Shown: positions 7,931 through 17,164, counted from the stretch's first letter. The stretch is DNA of 64,000 nt from Thermoactinospora rubra (GCF_002093975.1 NZ_MSZZ01000043.1:62001-126000); one strand, 5' to 3'. The notes: generated by a model from the sequence alone, not told the origin. Made by a program: numbers and translations.

Positions 7931-9518
7931 CAGGGATCTCGGCGATGTCGTCCAGGGCCGCCGCCAGCTCCTCGGGATCGCCGCCGATGCGCTCGACGAT
8001 CTCGATGAGCACGTGCAGCACCTCGTCGCGGTCGTGGCCGAGGTCGAGCAGGCGCTGGGCGGCCTCCCACAGCTCCGGCGGGTCGCCGTCCCACAGCCGG
8101 GTGGCGATCTCCTCGTGCCAGGCCAGGTGCTGCTCGTCGACCGCGCCGCCGTGGTCGAGCTCCAGCAGCGTGCGCCGGTCGGCCGGGTCGGCGGGGTTGA
8201 GCGTGTCGAGCAGGACCCCGCCGCGCTCGCCCTGCAGCAGCGGGAAGGCGAAGACGCGGCGCGCCAGCGCCGACAGGTCCCCGTCGGGCAGCAGGCGCTC
8301 CAGCAGGGAGCGGTCCAGGCCGAAGGACGTCGGGTCGCGGTAGGCCTCGGGGAACTTGGCGGTCGCCTCCCACACGCCGTCGAGCGTGGCCTTGAGTCCC
8401 TCGTCCGGCAGGCCCGTCTTGCGTGCGGCGAAGCGGGCCCAGGCGGCCAGCACGTGCGGCATGGCCTCCTGCTCGGCGGGGCTGAGCATCACCTTGCGCG
8501 GCAGCCAGTCCAGCAGGAAGGTCTCGCACTTGGTCGGGCTGACCCGCAGCGGGCGGCTGAAGTCCTGGTCGCAGCCGTAGTCGATGATGTGGTCGGCGCA
8601 GCGGGAGGCGGCCGACCTGTCCGACAGGTGCTCGGCCTCGTCGGAGGCCAGGAACTCGGCGGCGAGCATGGCGCGCCGCTCGCGGCTGTAGGGGGCCTCG
8701 CTGTGCAGGGGAGCGGGCCGCTTGCGGCCGGGGGGCAGCGCCTTGAGCCGGGCGCGGGCGAAGGCGTGGTAGGCGCTGTAGCTGTCGCTGACCGGAGGCG
8801 GGGTCTTGGGCGCCCGCTTGCCGCCGCGCTGGCGCGGCCCCAGGTCCTGGGCGCCGAGGGTGGCCTTCATGGCCGACTCCAGCAGCGCGCGGGCCTGCTG
8901 CGGCTCGATCTCCTCGAAGATCAGCATCGGGTTGGCGTCGGCCTCCGCCCGCGCCTGCTCCAGCAGCTTGTCCACCTCGGAGGAGACCCATGCGTCGCGC
9001 GCCATGCCGCGCATGTTGTAGTCGACCACCAGCACCAGCGCGTGCCTGTCCTGCGCCGCCTGCTCCTCGTGCGGCGAGCCGCGGTAGGCGAAGGTGCACA
9101 CGACCGTGTCCTGGTCGCCGTAGGCGTCGCGCGAGACGTAGCAGCCCGTCGGCTTGACCGCGCCCACCCGGTCGGCCCAGCCCGGCCTGGCCACGCCCGA
9201 CTCCATCATCGCCAGCGCGGCGCCCTCCGCCTTGGCGCCCTGCCGCGCCGTACCGAGATAGGCCAGGCAGATCAGCAGCGTGAGCGACGCGGGCGTGCCC
9301 GCCTTGGCGGCGTAGTCGACCAGCCCCTCGCCGAGGACCTGCTCGACGTCGCCGCCCTTGACCCGCCTGCCCCACCAGGCGCCGACCATGTCGGAGACCA
9401 TCAGCTCCGCGTCCAGAGGACTGCGCACGGCCAGCAGTTCGCGCGCCGCCTGCAGCATTTCCTTGAACACGTCGTCAGGATTGGTTCGGTGTCGGCGCAC
9501 GCCCTCACTCTCTCGCAT
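7920..9518 (-). CDS. Conserved actinobacterial protein of unknown function
   Basis: 532 residues from the ATG at 9518 (MRESEGVRRHRTNPDDVF). A longer open frame to 9740 is Arg/Pro-rich and unlikely to be coding. It is soluble and mostly helical, with a Lys/Arg/Pro-rich linker near residue 260. The C-terminal 90 residues contain LAWHEEIATRLWDGDPPELW followed by LLDLGHDRDEVLHVL, a helical pattern I associate with DUF1841-like proteins. No catalytic motif is evident. It overlaps the thioesterase gene by 11 bp. I do not assign a function. Confidence 0.75.
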   Translation of the reverse strand: MRESEGVRRHRTNPDDVFKEMLQAARELLAVRSPLDAELMVSDMVGAWWGRRVKGGDVEQVLGEGLVDYAAKAGTPASLTLLICLAYLGTARQGAKAEGAALAMMESGVARPGWADRVGAVKPTGCYVSRDAYGDQDTVVCTFAYRGSPHEEQAAQDRHALVLVVDYNMRGMARDAWVSSEVDKLLEQARAEADANPMLIFEEIEPQQARALLESAMKATLGAQDLGPRQRGGKRAPKTPPPVSDSYSAYHAFARARLKALPPGRKRPAPLHSEAPYSRERRAMLAAEFLASDEAEHLSDRSAASRCADHIIDYGCDQDFSRPLRVSPTKCETFLLDWLPRKVMLSPAEQEAMPHVLAAWARFAARKTGLPDEGLKATLDGVWEATAKFPEAYRDPTSFGLDRSLLERLLPDGDLSALARRVFAFPLLQGERGGVLLDTLNPADPADRRTLLELDHGGAVDEQHLAWHEEIATRLWDGDPPELWEAAQRLLDLGHDRDEVLHVLIEIVERIGGDPEELAAALDDIAEIPDEI

Positions 9519-9622
9519 GGCAGGTCCGTTGTCGCGTCCAGGGCGGACGCCCGGAAAGGGTCGATCCTCGCTTTCTCCACCCGAGCCGGGGCGCTCGGGT
9601 GAAATCGGTGCTGCGACAGATG

Positions 9623-9847
9623 CTATCGGGCCGTGCGGGGCGGCGGCGCTGAGTTGACGATGGCGAGCAGGTGCTCGCGGGCGATGCGCTCGATGACCTC
9701 GGCGGTCGCCTCGATGCCGAGATGCTCGGCGCAAGCGCAAACGTCGGCCACGCAGCGATCAATGGTCTCGACGGGCACGGTCAGGAACTCTTCGGCCAAG
9801 CGGAGACTGACTGGCTCCCGGAGGTAACGGATGGCCAGAGCGAGCAT
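9623..9847 (-). CDS. Small conserved helical protein
   Basis: 74 residues, predicted almost wholly helical, with Cys residues in CVADVCACAEHLG. It resembles small actinobacterial proteins with a three-helix-bundle dimerisation domain. No signal peptide or membrane helix is present. It stands alone between two larger genes; the function is unknown. Third-position GC is lower than in its neighbours (codons such as TTC AAG GTA), which is a mild oddity. Confidence 0.6.
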   Translation of the reverse strand: MLALAIRYLREPVSLRLAEEFLTVPVETIDRCVADVCACAEHLGIEATAEVIERIAREHLLAIVNSAPPPRTAR

Positions 9848-9984
9848 GGTGGCGTTCCTCTGCGGACCTAGGGCCAGGCTTGCGCTCCCATTCCATCCCT
9901 TATCGGGCAGGTGTCAAGCCCCTGCGACGCCTGTCTTCCCTTCACCGCCGAACTCCGTCAGGTCTTTCGTGGGAAGCTGGAGCC

Positions 9985-10548
9985 ATGCGCATCCAGATCG
10001 CCCAGCGGGCCGAGGCCGACGACCTGCTCGGCCGCAGCCCGCTCGCCCTGCTGGTCGGCATGCTGCTCGACCAGCAGATCCCCCTGGAGTGGGCCTTCAC
10101 CGGTCCCCACACCATCTCCGAGCGGCTAGGGCACGACCTGACGGCCGAGGAGCTGGCCTCCTACGACCCCCAGGCCTTCGCCGAGCTGCTGTCGCGCAAG
10201 CCCGCCGTCCACCGCTACCCCAAGTCGATGGCCGAGCGGATCCAGCGACTCGCCGCCTATCTGGTCGAGCACTACGATGGTCGGCCGGAGCGGATCTGGG
10301 AGGGCGTGGCCGACGGCAAGGAGCTGCTGCGCCGCCTGCAGGAGCTACCCGGGTACGGCAAGCAGAAGGCACAGATCTTCCTGGCGTTGCTCGGCAAGCA
10401 ACTGGGGGTCCGGCCACCCGGATGGCGCGAGGCGGCGGGGCCGTACGGTGAGGAGGGGTCCTACCGGTCGGTGGCCGACGTGGTCGACCCCGAGAGCCTT
10501 GTCAAGGTCAGGGAGACAAAGCAGGCTGCGAAGAAAGCCGCGAAGTAG
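9985..10548 (+). CDS. HhH-GPD-type base excision DNA repair protein
   Basis: 187 residues. The helix-hairpin-helix/GPD superfamily fold is suggested by LLVGMLLDQQIPLEWAF near the start and by the hairpin LQELPGYGKQKAQIFLALLG at about residues 115-134, followed by a region ending in a Lys/Ala tail. The family comprises DNA glycosylases that remove damaged bases. This actinobacterial subfamily is short and lacks the iron-sulfur cluster loop of EndoIII/MutY. The ATG at 9985 was chosen over an upstream frame start because homologous N-termini begin with MRIQ-like sequence. Confidence 0.85.
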   Translation: MRIQIAQRAEADDLLGRSPLALLVGMLLDQQIPLEWAFTGPHTISERLGHDLTAEELASYDPQAFAELLSRKPAVHRYPKSMAERIQRLAAYLVEHYDGRPERIWEGVADGKELLRRLQELPGYGKQKAQIFLALLGKQLGVRPPGWREAAGPYGEEGSYRSVADVVDPESLVKVRETKQAAKKAAK

Positions 10549-10730
10549 GCTGATTTGACAGTATGCGTTGACGCTGATGACGACCTGGTGGCGGCGGGGG
10601 CTTCCGTCCGCACCCGACCATCGCCGATGATGTACAGCAGAATCCGGTCGCCCGGAGCTGCGCTACGCCGATACAAGTTTTTGGAGATGTGCCGCGTGGG
10701 AGACCCTGGCACGCGACGGAGGTGCCGAGC

Positions 10731-12839
10731 ATGAGCGCCGAGACCTCCGTTCCCCGTCCCCGGGAGTCGGGTGTGGACATCTCAGACTCCGCCCTGCTGA
10801 AGGGCCTGCTGTCCGAAGCGGAGTTCGCCTTCGCCTTCTTCGACGCCGAGGGCCGCGTCCACCGGGCGAACGACGTGTTCGCCGACGTCGTGAGCGTGCC
10901 CCTGGACCGCCTGGTCGGCAGGCGGCCGATGGAGGCGCTTCCCGCGGACCTGAGCCAGCTCATCACGCATGCCGTACAGGCCGTGATCGAGACCGACGCC
11001 CCCGTCACCGAGGGGCGCGTGCGCGTGCGCTCGGCCGACGGCGACACCCGGCACTGGTCGCTGTCGTTCTCGCCGGTCCACGACGAGGACGGCGCGCTGC
11101 GGGCCGTGGCGCTGGTCGGCACCGACGTGACCGAGAGCAGGCAGACCGAGGAGGAGCTGCGCCGCAGCGAGGAGCGCTACCGCTCGCTGGTGGAGGCGCA
11201 GTCGCAGCTGGTGTGGATCACCTCGCCCACGGGCGCGGTGATCGAGGACGCGCCGCAGTGGCGTGCCATCACCGGCCAGGGCCTGGAGGAGTACCTCGCG
11301 CACGGCTGGCTCGACGCCGTCCACCCGGAGGACCGCCGGCAGACCGAGGAGGCGTGGCGGGAGGCCCTGCGCGGGCGGACCATGTTCGAGTGGAACTACC
11401 GCGTGCGCACGCGGGCCAGCGGTTACCGCTACTTCGAGGTGCGCGCGGTGCCGATCATCCGGCACGGCCGGGTCGTGGAGTGGGTCGGCGCCAACACCGA
11501 CGTCACGCCGCAGAAGGAGGCCGAGGAGATGCGCGGCCGGCTGACCGACCAGCTCGGCGCCGCCGCCCTGCGCACCGCCCGGCTCCAGGGCGCCACGGCC
11601 CAGCTGGCCGAGGCGCTGACCGTCGAGCAGGTGGTCCAGGTCATCATCGACGTGGGCCGTACGGCTCTGGCCGCCGACCGCTCGGCCGTGGCGCTGCTCG
11701 ACCACGAGCGCGCGTCGCTGAAGCTGATCAACGGCGAGGGCATCCCGGAGATCCCCGGCGCGCCGGGCGAGGAGATCCCGCTGTCGCACGCCAGCGTGAT
11801 GACGATGGCGGTCAACAGCCGCCGCCCGGTCTTCGCCGAGTCGCCCGAGAGCCTCAAGGAGCAGCTGCTGGAGGCGGGGGGCGACGAGGAGGGGCTCAAC
11901 GCCTACCTGGCCAACAGCGACGAGCGGGCCTGGGTGGGCCTGCCGCTGCTGGCTGCGGGCCGGGCGCTGGGCGCGCTGCGCTTCTCCTTCACCCGGCCGC
12001 AGAAGATCTCCCAGGAGGACGGCGTCTTCCTGGAGGCGCTGGCCGGCCAGTGCGCGCTGGCCGTCGAGCGCGCCACCCTGTTCGAGCGCGAGCACAAGAC
12101 CGCCGAGACGCTCCAGCGCAGCCTGCTGCCCGACCGCCTGCCGGTGGTCAAGGGGCTGACGCTGGCCCAGCGTTTCCGCTCCGGCAGCCGCCACGTGCAG
12201 GTCGGCGGCGACTGGTACGACGCTTTCGTGCTGCAGGACGGCCGGGTGGCCGCCGTCGTGGGCGACGTCATGGGCAAGGGCGTCAAGGCGGCCGCCGGGA
12301 TGGGCCGCATCCGCAACGCCATGCGGGCGCTCGCGCTGACCAACCCGCCGCCCGCCTCGGTGCTCACCGGCCTGGACCGGGTCTTCGAGGCGACCGAGGA
12401 GGAAGAGCAGGTCACCACCCTGGCCTACATGGTCGTCGAGCCGGGCACCGGCGAGGGCACGCTGGCGCTGGCCGGGCATCCGCCGCCCGTGCTGGTCTCG
12501 CCCCAGGGCCGGGCCGTGCTGTGCGACGCCGAGCCCGGCACCCCGCTGGGCTGGTCCACCTCCCGGCGGCAGTTCAGGTTCGTGGTGCCGCCCGGCCACA
12601 CGGCGGTGCTGTACTCAGACGGGCTCGTGGAGAACCGGAAACGCGGCCTCGATGCGGGACTCGCGGAGCTTTGCTCGGTTGTGACCGAAGCTCCACCAGA
12701 AGTGGTGACAAATCCGCATATGTTGCTCGATTTCCTGGTAGATCGAATGCTGTCGGGGTATGAGCAGGACGATGACGTGACCGTGCTCGCGATCCACGTC
12801 CCTCCTGCCACGAAGAGTGACGGAATGAAACAGTCATAA
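10731..12839 (+). CDS. PAS-PAS-GAF-SpoIIE (PP2C) serine phosphatase
   Basis: 702 residues. PAS domain 1 spans about 25-135 and PAS domain 2 (RSEERYRSLVEAQSQLVWIT) about 145-265. A GAF domain spans about 300-445. The C-terminal SpoIIE-type PP2C phosphatase (about 465-690) has metal-binding motifs GGDWYDAF, VGDVMGKGVKAA and YSDGLVE...DDDVTVL. Such proteins dephosphorylate anti-sigma-factor antagonists in partner-switching stress responses. No anti-sigma kinase or antagonist gene is adjacent, so partners are encoded elsewhere. The start at 10731 has GGAGGTG eight bases upstream; the earlier ATG at 10689 does not. It is 5' of rpoD but separated by over 200 bp. Confidence 0.92.
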   Translation: MSAETSVPRPRESGVDISDSALLKGLLSEAEFAFAFFDAEGRVHRANDVFADVVSVPLDRLVGRRPMEALPADLSQLITHAVQAVIETDAPVTEGRVRVRSADGDTRHWSLSFSPVHDEDGALRAVALVGTDVTESRQTEEELRRSEERYRSLVEAQSQLVWITSPTGAVIEDAPQWRAITGQGLEEYLAHGWLDAVHPEDRRQTEEAWREALRGRTMFEWNYRVRTRASGYRYFEVRAVPIIRHGRVVEWVGANTDVTPQKEAEEMRGRLTDQLGAAALRTARLQGATAQLAEALTVEQVVQVIIDVGRTALAADRSAVALLDHERASLKLINGEGIPEIPGAPGEEIPLSHASVMTMAVNSRRPVFAESPESLKEQLLEAGGDEEGLNAYLANSDERAWVGLPLLAAGRALGALRFSFTRPQKISQEDGVFLEALAGQCALAVERATLFEREHKTAETLQRSLLPDRLPVVKGLTLAQRFRSGSRHVQVGGDWYDAFVLQDGRVAAVVGDVMGKGVKAAAGMGRIRNAMRALALTNPPPASVLTGLDRVFEATEEEEQVTTLAYMVVEPGTGEGTLALAGHPPPVLVSPQGRAVLCDAEPGTPLGWSTSRRQFRFVVPPGHTAVLYSDGLVENRKRGLDAGLAELCSVVTEAPPEVVTNPHMLLDFLVDRMLSGYEQDDDVTVLAIHVPPATKSDGMKQS

Positions 12840-13063
12840 GGGTTGCTTTCGGATATCAGTGCCCCGCTTCCGTACGCACTACTGTCCCGGTCGGCCTAGG
12901 GTGGAGGTCAACCGCCGGGAGGTGGCCGTATGGAGGGCTGGGTCGTGTCAGAATGCTGGATGGCCCGTCGCACTCCGCACGGCCTTCGCATCCAAGAGAG
13001 GCAACAGCCCCCCAGCGGGCACCTGGGTCCATTTGTCGCCACGCGTTCGTTCGAGAGGTGTTC

Positions 13064-14707
13064 GTGTCGCCTGCAAGTTCGACTCGCTCGAAGCCATCTG
13101 AGCTGAACGAGCCCGTCATTCAGCGACTGCTCGAGCGTGGGCGCTCGCAGGGTTACCTCGAGTCTGAGGATGTCCGCAAGGCCTTCGAGGAGGCGGACAT
13201 CCCCATGTCGCACGCCGCCGCGTTCTTGCGGAACCTGAGCAAGGAGGGCGTGACCGTGGTGGTGACCGCCGCGGACTCGGCGGCGCCGAAGAAGTCTCGC
13301 GGTCCAGCAAAGCGCCGCACAGCTGCCCCCGTCAAGACAAAGACCGCGGCGGCCGCCAAGGAGCAGCAGCCCGACACCGTCACGGCGGTCGTCGCCGCCG
13401 ACGACCCCGCCGACCCCGCGGCCAAGCCCGAGGCTCCGGCTCCGAGGAAGAAGGCCGCCGCGAAGAAGTCCGCGCCCGCCAAGAAGGCCGCTCCCGCGGC
13501 CGCCGCCGTGCCCGCCGCCGAGGCTGAGGCGGCCGCGCCGCCGGCCGCCAAGGCCGCCGACCCCGTCGACGTGGAAGTCGAGGACGACATCGACCTCGAG
13601 GCCGACGTCGACCTCGAGGACCTCGAGGACCTGGAGGTCGACGACGAGGTCGTGGTCGAGGAGGAGATCGAGGAGGAGCCCGAGGTCGAGGAGGAGCCCA
13701 AGGTCGAGGCCGTCGAGGAGAAGAGCGACGACGAGGTCCTCATCCTCTCCGACGACGACGACGACGCGCCGGTGGCCCAGGTGGCCGCCGCGGGTGCCAC
13801 CGCCGACCCGGTCAAGGACTACCTCAAGCAGATCGGCAAGGTCCCCCTGCTCAACGCCGAGCAGGAGGTCGAGCTGGCCAAGCGCATCGAGGCCGGGCTG
13901 TTCGCCGAGGAGCAGCTCAGCAGCGAGGGCGACAAGCTGCCTCCCGACGTCCGCGCCGAGCTGGAGTGGATCGCCGAGGACGGCCGCCGGGCCAAGAACC
14001 ACCTGCTGGAGGCCAACCTCCGCCTGGTGGTGTCGCTGGCCAAGCGCTACACCGGCCGCGGCATGCTCTTCCTGGACCTTATCCAGGAGGGCAACCTGGG
14101 CCTGATCCGCGCGGTGGAGAAGTTCGACTACACCAAGGGCTACAAGTTCTCCACCTACGCCACGTGGTGGATCCGGCAGGCGATCACGCGCGCCATGGCC
14201 GACCAGGCGCGGACCATCCGCATCCCGGTCCACATGGTCGAGGTGATCAACAAGCTGGCCCGCGTCCAGCGGCAGATGCTGCAGGACCTCGGCCGCGAGC
14301 CCACGCCGGAGGAGCTGGCCCGCGAGCTGGACATGACGCCCGAGAAGGTCGTCGAGGTCCAGAAGTACGGCCGCGAGCCCATCTCGCTGCACACCCCCCT
14401 CGGCGAGGAGGGCGACAGCGAGTTCGGCGACCTCATCGAGGACTCCGAGGCCATCGTGCCGGCCGACGCCGTCAGCTTCACGCTGCTGCAGGAGCAGCTG
14501 CACTCGGTTCTCGACACGCTGTCGGAGCGCGAGGCGGGCGTGGTGTCGATGCGGTTCGGCCTCACCGACGGGCAGCCGAAGACGCTGGACGAGATCGGCA
14601 AGGTCTACGGCGTGACCCGCGAGCGGATCCGCCAGATCGAGTCCAAGACCATGTCCAAGCTGCGTCACCCGTCGCGGTCCCAGGTGCTGCGCGACTACCT
14701 CGACTGA
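13064..14707 (+). CDS. rpoD: Principal RNA polymerase sigma factor (RpoD/HrdB type)
   Basis: 547 residues from the GTG at 13064. Region 1.1-like N-terminus (residues 1-60), then a long linker: Lys/Ala/Pro-rich, then strongly acidic Asp/Glu-rich (about 75-240). Region 1.2 starts DPVKDYLKQIGKVPLL. Regions 2.1-2.4 include DLIQEGNLGLIRAVEKFDY and YATWWIRQAITRAMADQ. Region 4.2 includes GVTRERIRQIESK, and the terminus is RSQVLRDYLD. These mark a group 1 housekeeping sigma. An upstream in-frame ATG (12953) adds about 37 residues without family similarity; the GTG is preceded by GAGAGG. It is followed by a strong terminator. Confidence 0.95.
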   Translation: MSPASSTRSKPSELNEPVIQRLLERGRSQGYLESEDVRKAFEEADIPMSHAAAFLRNLSKEGVTVVVTAADSAAPKKSRGPAKRRTAAPVKTKTAAAAKEQQPDTVTAVVAADDPADPAAKPEAPAPRKKAAAKKSAPAKKAAPAAAAVPAAEAEAAAPPAAKAADPVDVEVEDDIDLEADVDLEDLEDLEVDDEVVVEEEIEEEPEVEEEPKVEAVEEKSDDEVLILSDDDDDAPVAQVAAAGATADPVKDYLKQIGKVPLLNAEQEVELAKRIEAGLFAEEQLSSEGDKLPPDVRAELEWIAEDGRRAKNHLLEANLRLVVSLAKRYTGRGMLFLDLIQEGNLGLIRAVEKFDYTKGYKFSTYATWWIRQAITRAMADQARTIRIPVHMVEVINKLARVQRQMLQDLGREPTPEELARELDMTPEKVVEVQKYGREPISLHTPLGEEGDSEFGDLIEDSEAIVPADAVSFTLLQEQLHSVLDTLSEREAGVVSMRFGLTDGQPKTLDEIGKVYGVTRERIRQIESKTMSKLRHPSRSQVLRDYLD

Positions 14708-14721
14708 GGAAACCATCCATC

Positions 14722-14768
14722 AATGGCTCTGACCTGGAGAAACCCGGGTCAGAGCCATTCCGTTTGTC
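14722..14768 (+). terminator. Terminator downstream of rpoD
   Basis: A perfect 13-bp inverted repeat (14722-14734 with 14747-14759) with a 12-nt loop starts 15 bp after the rpoD stop codon. It is followed by a short T-containing stretch (CCGTTTGTC) rather than a pure T run, as is common in high-GC actinobacteria. Confidence 0.85.
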
Positions 14769-14799
14769 TGGCACAAGGCTCAGAGTCGAGATATCGGGC

Positions 14800-15725
14800 A
14801 TGGCTCCCGAAGACCTGCCCGCCCTCCTCGACTCCTGGCTGCTCCACCTCCGGGCGGAGCGCAAGAGCGCCCAGACGCTCAAGACCTACGGCGACGGCGT
14901 CCGCGCGTTTCTCCGCTGGAGCGAGCGCACCGGCACGCCGCCGACGCTGGACCGGCCGACCGTGAACCGCTTCGTGTCCGACCTGATCGACAGCGGCGCG
15001 GAAGCGACGACGGCCCGCTCCCGCCAGCTCTCGTTGCGCGGTTCTCCGCGTGGCTCGCCGACGAGGGCGAGATCCCGCGTGACGAGTTGGTCAGCCTCAA
15101 GCCGCCGAAGCTCGACCAGAAGATCACGCCGGTCCTGTCCGACGATCAGATCAAGGCGTGCGCCGGTCCCGACATGTGGGACCGGCGGGGTGAGGCGATC
15201 GTCCGGCTCATGGTGGAAACCGGCGCGCGTGCCGGGGAGATCGTCGGCATGATGCTCGACGACATCGACCTCAAGACCGGCATGGCGACCGTACGCCGGG
15301 GCAAGGGCGGGAAGGGACGCCGCGTCCCGTTCAGCCCGCAGACCGGCCGCGCGCTGGATCGCTACCTTCGCGCCCGCCGTACGCATCGGCTCGCCAGCAC
15401 GCCCGTGCTGTGGCTGGGAGACCGGGGCAAGACGTTCAGCTATGACGGCCTGTACAGCACGCTCCGCCACCGTGCCGACCGCGCGGGCATCCCGGACTTC
15501 CACCCGCACATGATGCGGCACACGGCCGCCTCACGCTGGCTCGCCGCCGGGGGCAGCGAAGGCGGTCTCATGGCGGTCGCCGGATGGTCCCGCCGCGAGA
15601 TGATCGACCGCTACACGCGGGCGACCTCCGAGCGGCGTGCCGCCGACGAAGCGCGTGCGCTCAACCTGGCGACCTCTGACGCCCGCCCGCATCACGAAGC
15701 CCCCGAGTGCTCGGGGGCTTCGTGA
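14800..15725 (+). pseudogene. Tyrosine recombinase/integrase with one frameshift
   Basis: The N-terminal SAM-like core-binding domain (MAPEDLPALLDSWLLHLRAE) is read in one frame from 14800. The C-terminal catalytic domain is read in another frame to 15725. One base is missing near 15038: SRQLSLR leads into RFSAWLADEGE only after the shift. Catalytic features are ETGARAGEIVGMML (Arg), GKGGKGRR (Lys), HPHMMRHT (His-x-x-Arg), AVAGW and MIDRYTR (nucleophilic Tyr). The joined product of about 308 residues is normal for XerC/D-like or integrative-element recombinases. No attachment site or linked tRNA is visible. The last codons lie inside a strong hairpin. The lesion is real inactivation or a sequencing error. 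Confidence 0.85.
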
Positions 15726-15726
15726 T
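15691..15726. terminator. 17-bp hairpin overlapping the end of the integrase
   Basis: A perfect 17-bp inverted repeat (15691-15707 with 15710-15726) has a 2-nt centre, and the effective loop would be slightly larger. It contains the last 11 codons and the stop of the integrase. It lies between convergent genes and has no T run, so it is most likely a bidirectional actinobacterial-type terminator. Confidence 0.75.
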
Positions 15727-15750
15727 GCGCTCGGCTACCGTCGCGCGGGG

Positions 15751-16113
15751 TCAGCCGGTCGGCTTGTCGCGATCGTTGATCTTCGCCATCCGGTCGCGAT
15801 ACCAGGTCCCACGAACGTTGCCGCCCTGCCTGCCGGGACTCAACCTGATGATCGCGTCTCCGCCCTCCTCGCCGCCGTCGAGCGCCGCGATCACGAACGG
15901 CGCTTCGCTCACACGGATCTCAATCTCGCCGTTGCTGTAGGCCGTGACCGCGATCGTCCCGCCGTCGTCGAGCGTGATCGTCTTCTCGTCGGTGGCCGTG
16001 AGCGGGGGCGTCTCGGGTCGCGCGTCATACGCCTGTTGTACGACGGCCCGCCGACGTCGGCCACCGATTCCGCACGCCCGCGCTTCACGCCACGTAGCGT
16101 CACGCCCGCGCAA
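15751..16113 (-). CDS. Small hypothetical protein, start uncertain, possibly decayed
   Basis: Up to 120 residues from a TTG at 16113. The C-terminal 80 residues look coding: TITLDDGGTIAVTAYSNGEI, EAPFVIAALDGG and a polar end AKINDRDKPTG. They suggest a small beta-rich protein, and I know no function for it. The first 35 residues are Arg-rich, without a ribosome binding site. The only nearby ATG (16028) is in a different frame, so the true start may have been lost by a frameshift like the one in the adjacent integrase. It is convergent with that integrase. Confidence 0.4.
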   Translation of the reverse strand: MRGRDATWREARACGIGGRRRRAVVQQAYDARPETPPLTATDEKTITLDDGGTIAVTAYSNGEIEIRVSEAPFVIAALDGGEEGGDAIIRLSPGRQGGNVRGTWYRDRMAKINDRDKPTG

Positions 16114-16229
16114 GACTCACGGGCAAGACTCAACCGGCCGCTACGGATGACATGCAGACCACACACGCGCGTACGCGCGCGAGGATCATGGCCCTTGAGC
16201 GCGTACCCTTGCCCCCGGAGGTGGTTACC

Positions 16230-16349
16230 GTGAGCAACCAGCACGAACGCCACGCGGCCTGCCGGGAGCGGTGGAACGCCTCCTTTCGGAGGCGCGGGGC
16301 TCAGTCCGTTTCGACCTCGATCGTGCCGGGCGCGAGCCGTACGGCGTAG
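16230..16349 (+). CDS. Possible 39-residue ORF with a strong ribosome binding site
   Basis: GTG at 16230 is preceded by CGGAGGTGG at consensus spacing, and the frame reads VSNQHERHAACRERWNASF before running into sequence antisense to yaaA. An in-frame ATG at 16188 is an alternative start. The product has no recognised family. It may be the truncated head of a gene from the integrase-linked insertion. The hairpin at 16277-16294 lies inside it. Support is only the ribosome binding site and reading frame. Confidence 0.2.
   Translation: MSNQHERHAACRERWNASFRRRGAQSVSTSIVPGASRTA
16277..16294. terminator. Hairpin downstream of yaaA
   Basis: A 7-bp perfect stem with a TTTC loop (16277-16283 with 16288-16294) lies 7 bp beyond the yaaA stop codon. 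There is no T run. It may end yaaA transcription. Confidence 0.4.
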
Positions 16350-17017
16350 TCGAGGCTTTCGAGCACCTTGGCCAGCTCCTCGGGCGTCGCCGGGTCCTGG
16401 CCGCTCTCCAGCAGCGCCCGGGCGATCCGGCCGCGTGTCGCCTTGGCCATGTGGCTGACGACCCTGCCGTCCTTCAGCACCCGTACGGCGACGCCGCGCC
16501 CGCCGGGCCTCCAGGCGGCGGCGTAGGCGGCCGAGCGCATGTCGACGGCCAGGCCGGGGAGGGGGTCGAGCACGGTGGTGAGAGCGGGACGCCAGAAGGC
16601 CGCCAGGCCTCCCAGCGGCGGCAGCGCGACGCCCATGGACAGGCGGTAGGGCGGGATGCGGTCGGTGATCCTGACGACGCCCCACAGGCCGGAAAAGATC
16701 AGCACCTCCCGCTCGGCGCGTGCGCGGGCCTCGGGGCTCAGCGTCGCCAGGCCGAGGTTGTCGTAGAGGACGCCGGTGTACAGCTCAGCCGCGGGCAGGG
16801 TGGGGGCCTGGCCGATGGCGAGGTTCTTGGCGAGCTCGTCGCGCTGTCCGGGGCTCAGGCCGAGGATGTCGAGGGCGTCGCGCCGCCTGGAGGCCTTGAG
16901 GAGGGCGTTGAGGACGCGCCGGCGGGGCTTGGCGAGGCTCGGGAAGGACAGCTCGCCCAGGCTCGGACCGTTCCCCTGGGCGGCCTTGCCCTCGGACGGC
17001 GGGAGCAGGATCAGCAT
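16301..17017 (-). CDS. yaaA: YaaA family peroxide-stress protein
   Basis: 238 residues, close to the family length. It starts MLILLPPSEGKA, the highly conserved YaaA N-terminus, and has LYTGVLYDNLGL, LIFSGLWGVVR and DRIPPYRLSMG. In E. coli YaaA is an OxyR-induced DNA-binding protein that lowers intracellular iron and limits oxidative DNA damage. The actinobacterial role is inferred from the family. It sits alone on the minus strand between the integrase-containing insertion and DUF7455. Confidence 0.9.
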   Translation of the reverse strand: MLILLPPSEGKAAQGNGPSLGELSFPSLAKPRRRVLNALLKASRRRDALDILGLSPGQRDELAKNLAIGQAPTLPAAELYTGVLYDNLGLATLSPEARARAEREVLIFSGLWGVVRITDRIPPYRLSMGVALPPLGGLAAFWRPALTTVLDPLPGLAVDMRSAAYAAAWRPGGRGVAVRVLKDGRVVSHMAKATRGRIARALLESGQDPATPEELAKVLESLDYAVRLAPGTIEVETD

Positions 17018-17164
17018 GGTGCCGCAGCTTATCGCGGGCGCGTTCCGGCAGGGCCGTCACGTGGGCGAACGGGGCCGTCGTGGGGAGTGGGAGGAGCGAG
17101 GCCGGTGAGGCATCGCCTGATGCCCGGCCCCGGGAACGAAGGCATGCGACAAAGCGGACGCGAC

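Noticed and set aside
12908..14716. A long minus-strand frame rich in Leu/Gly/Asp opposite rpoD
   Set aside because: Mirrors the Asp/Glu/Lys-rich linker of the sigma factor; no independent support.
16166..16179. The 14-bp palindrome CGCGCGTACGCGCG as an operator
   Set aside because: It is an alternating CG run in a gap without a clear promoter or gene start; chance is likely at this GC content.
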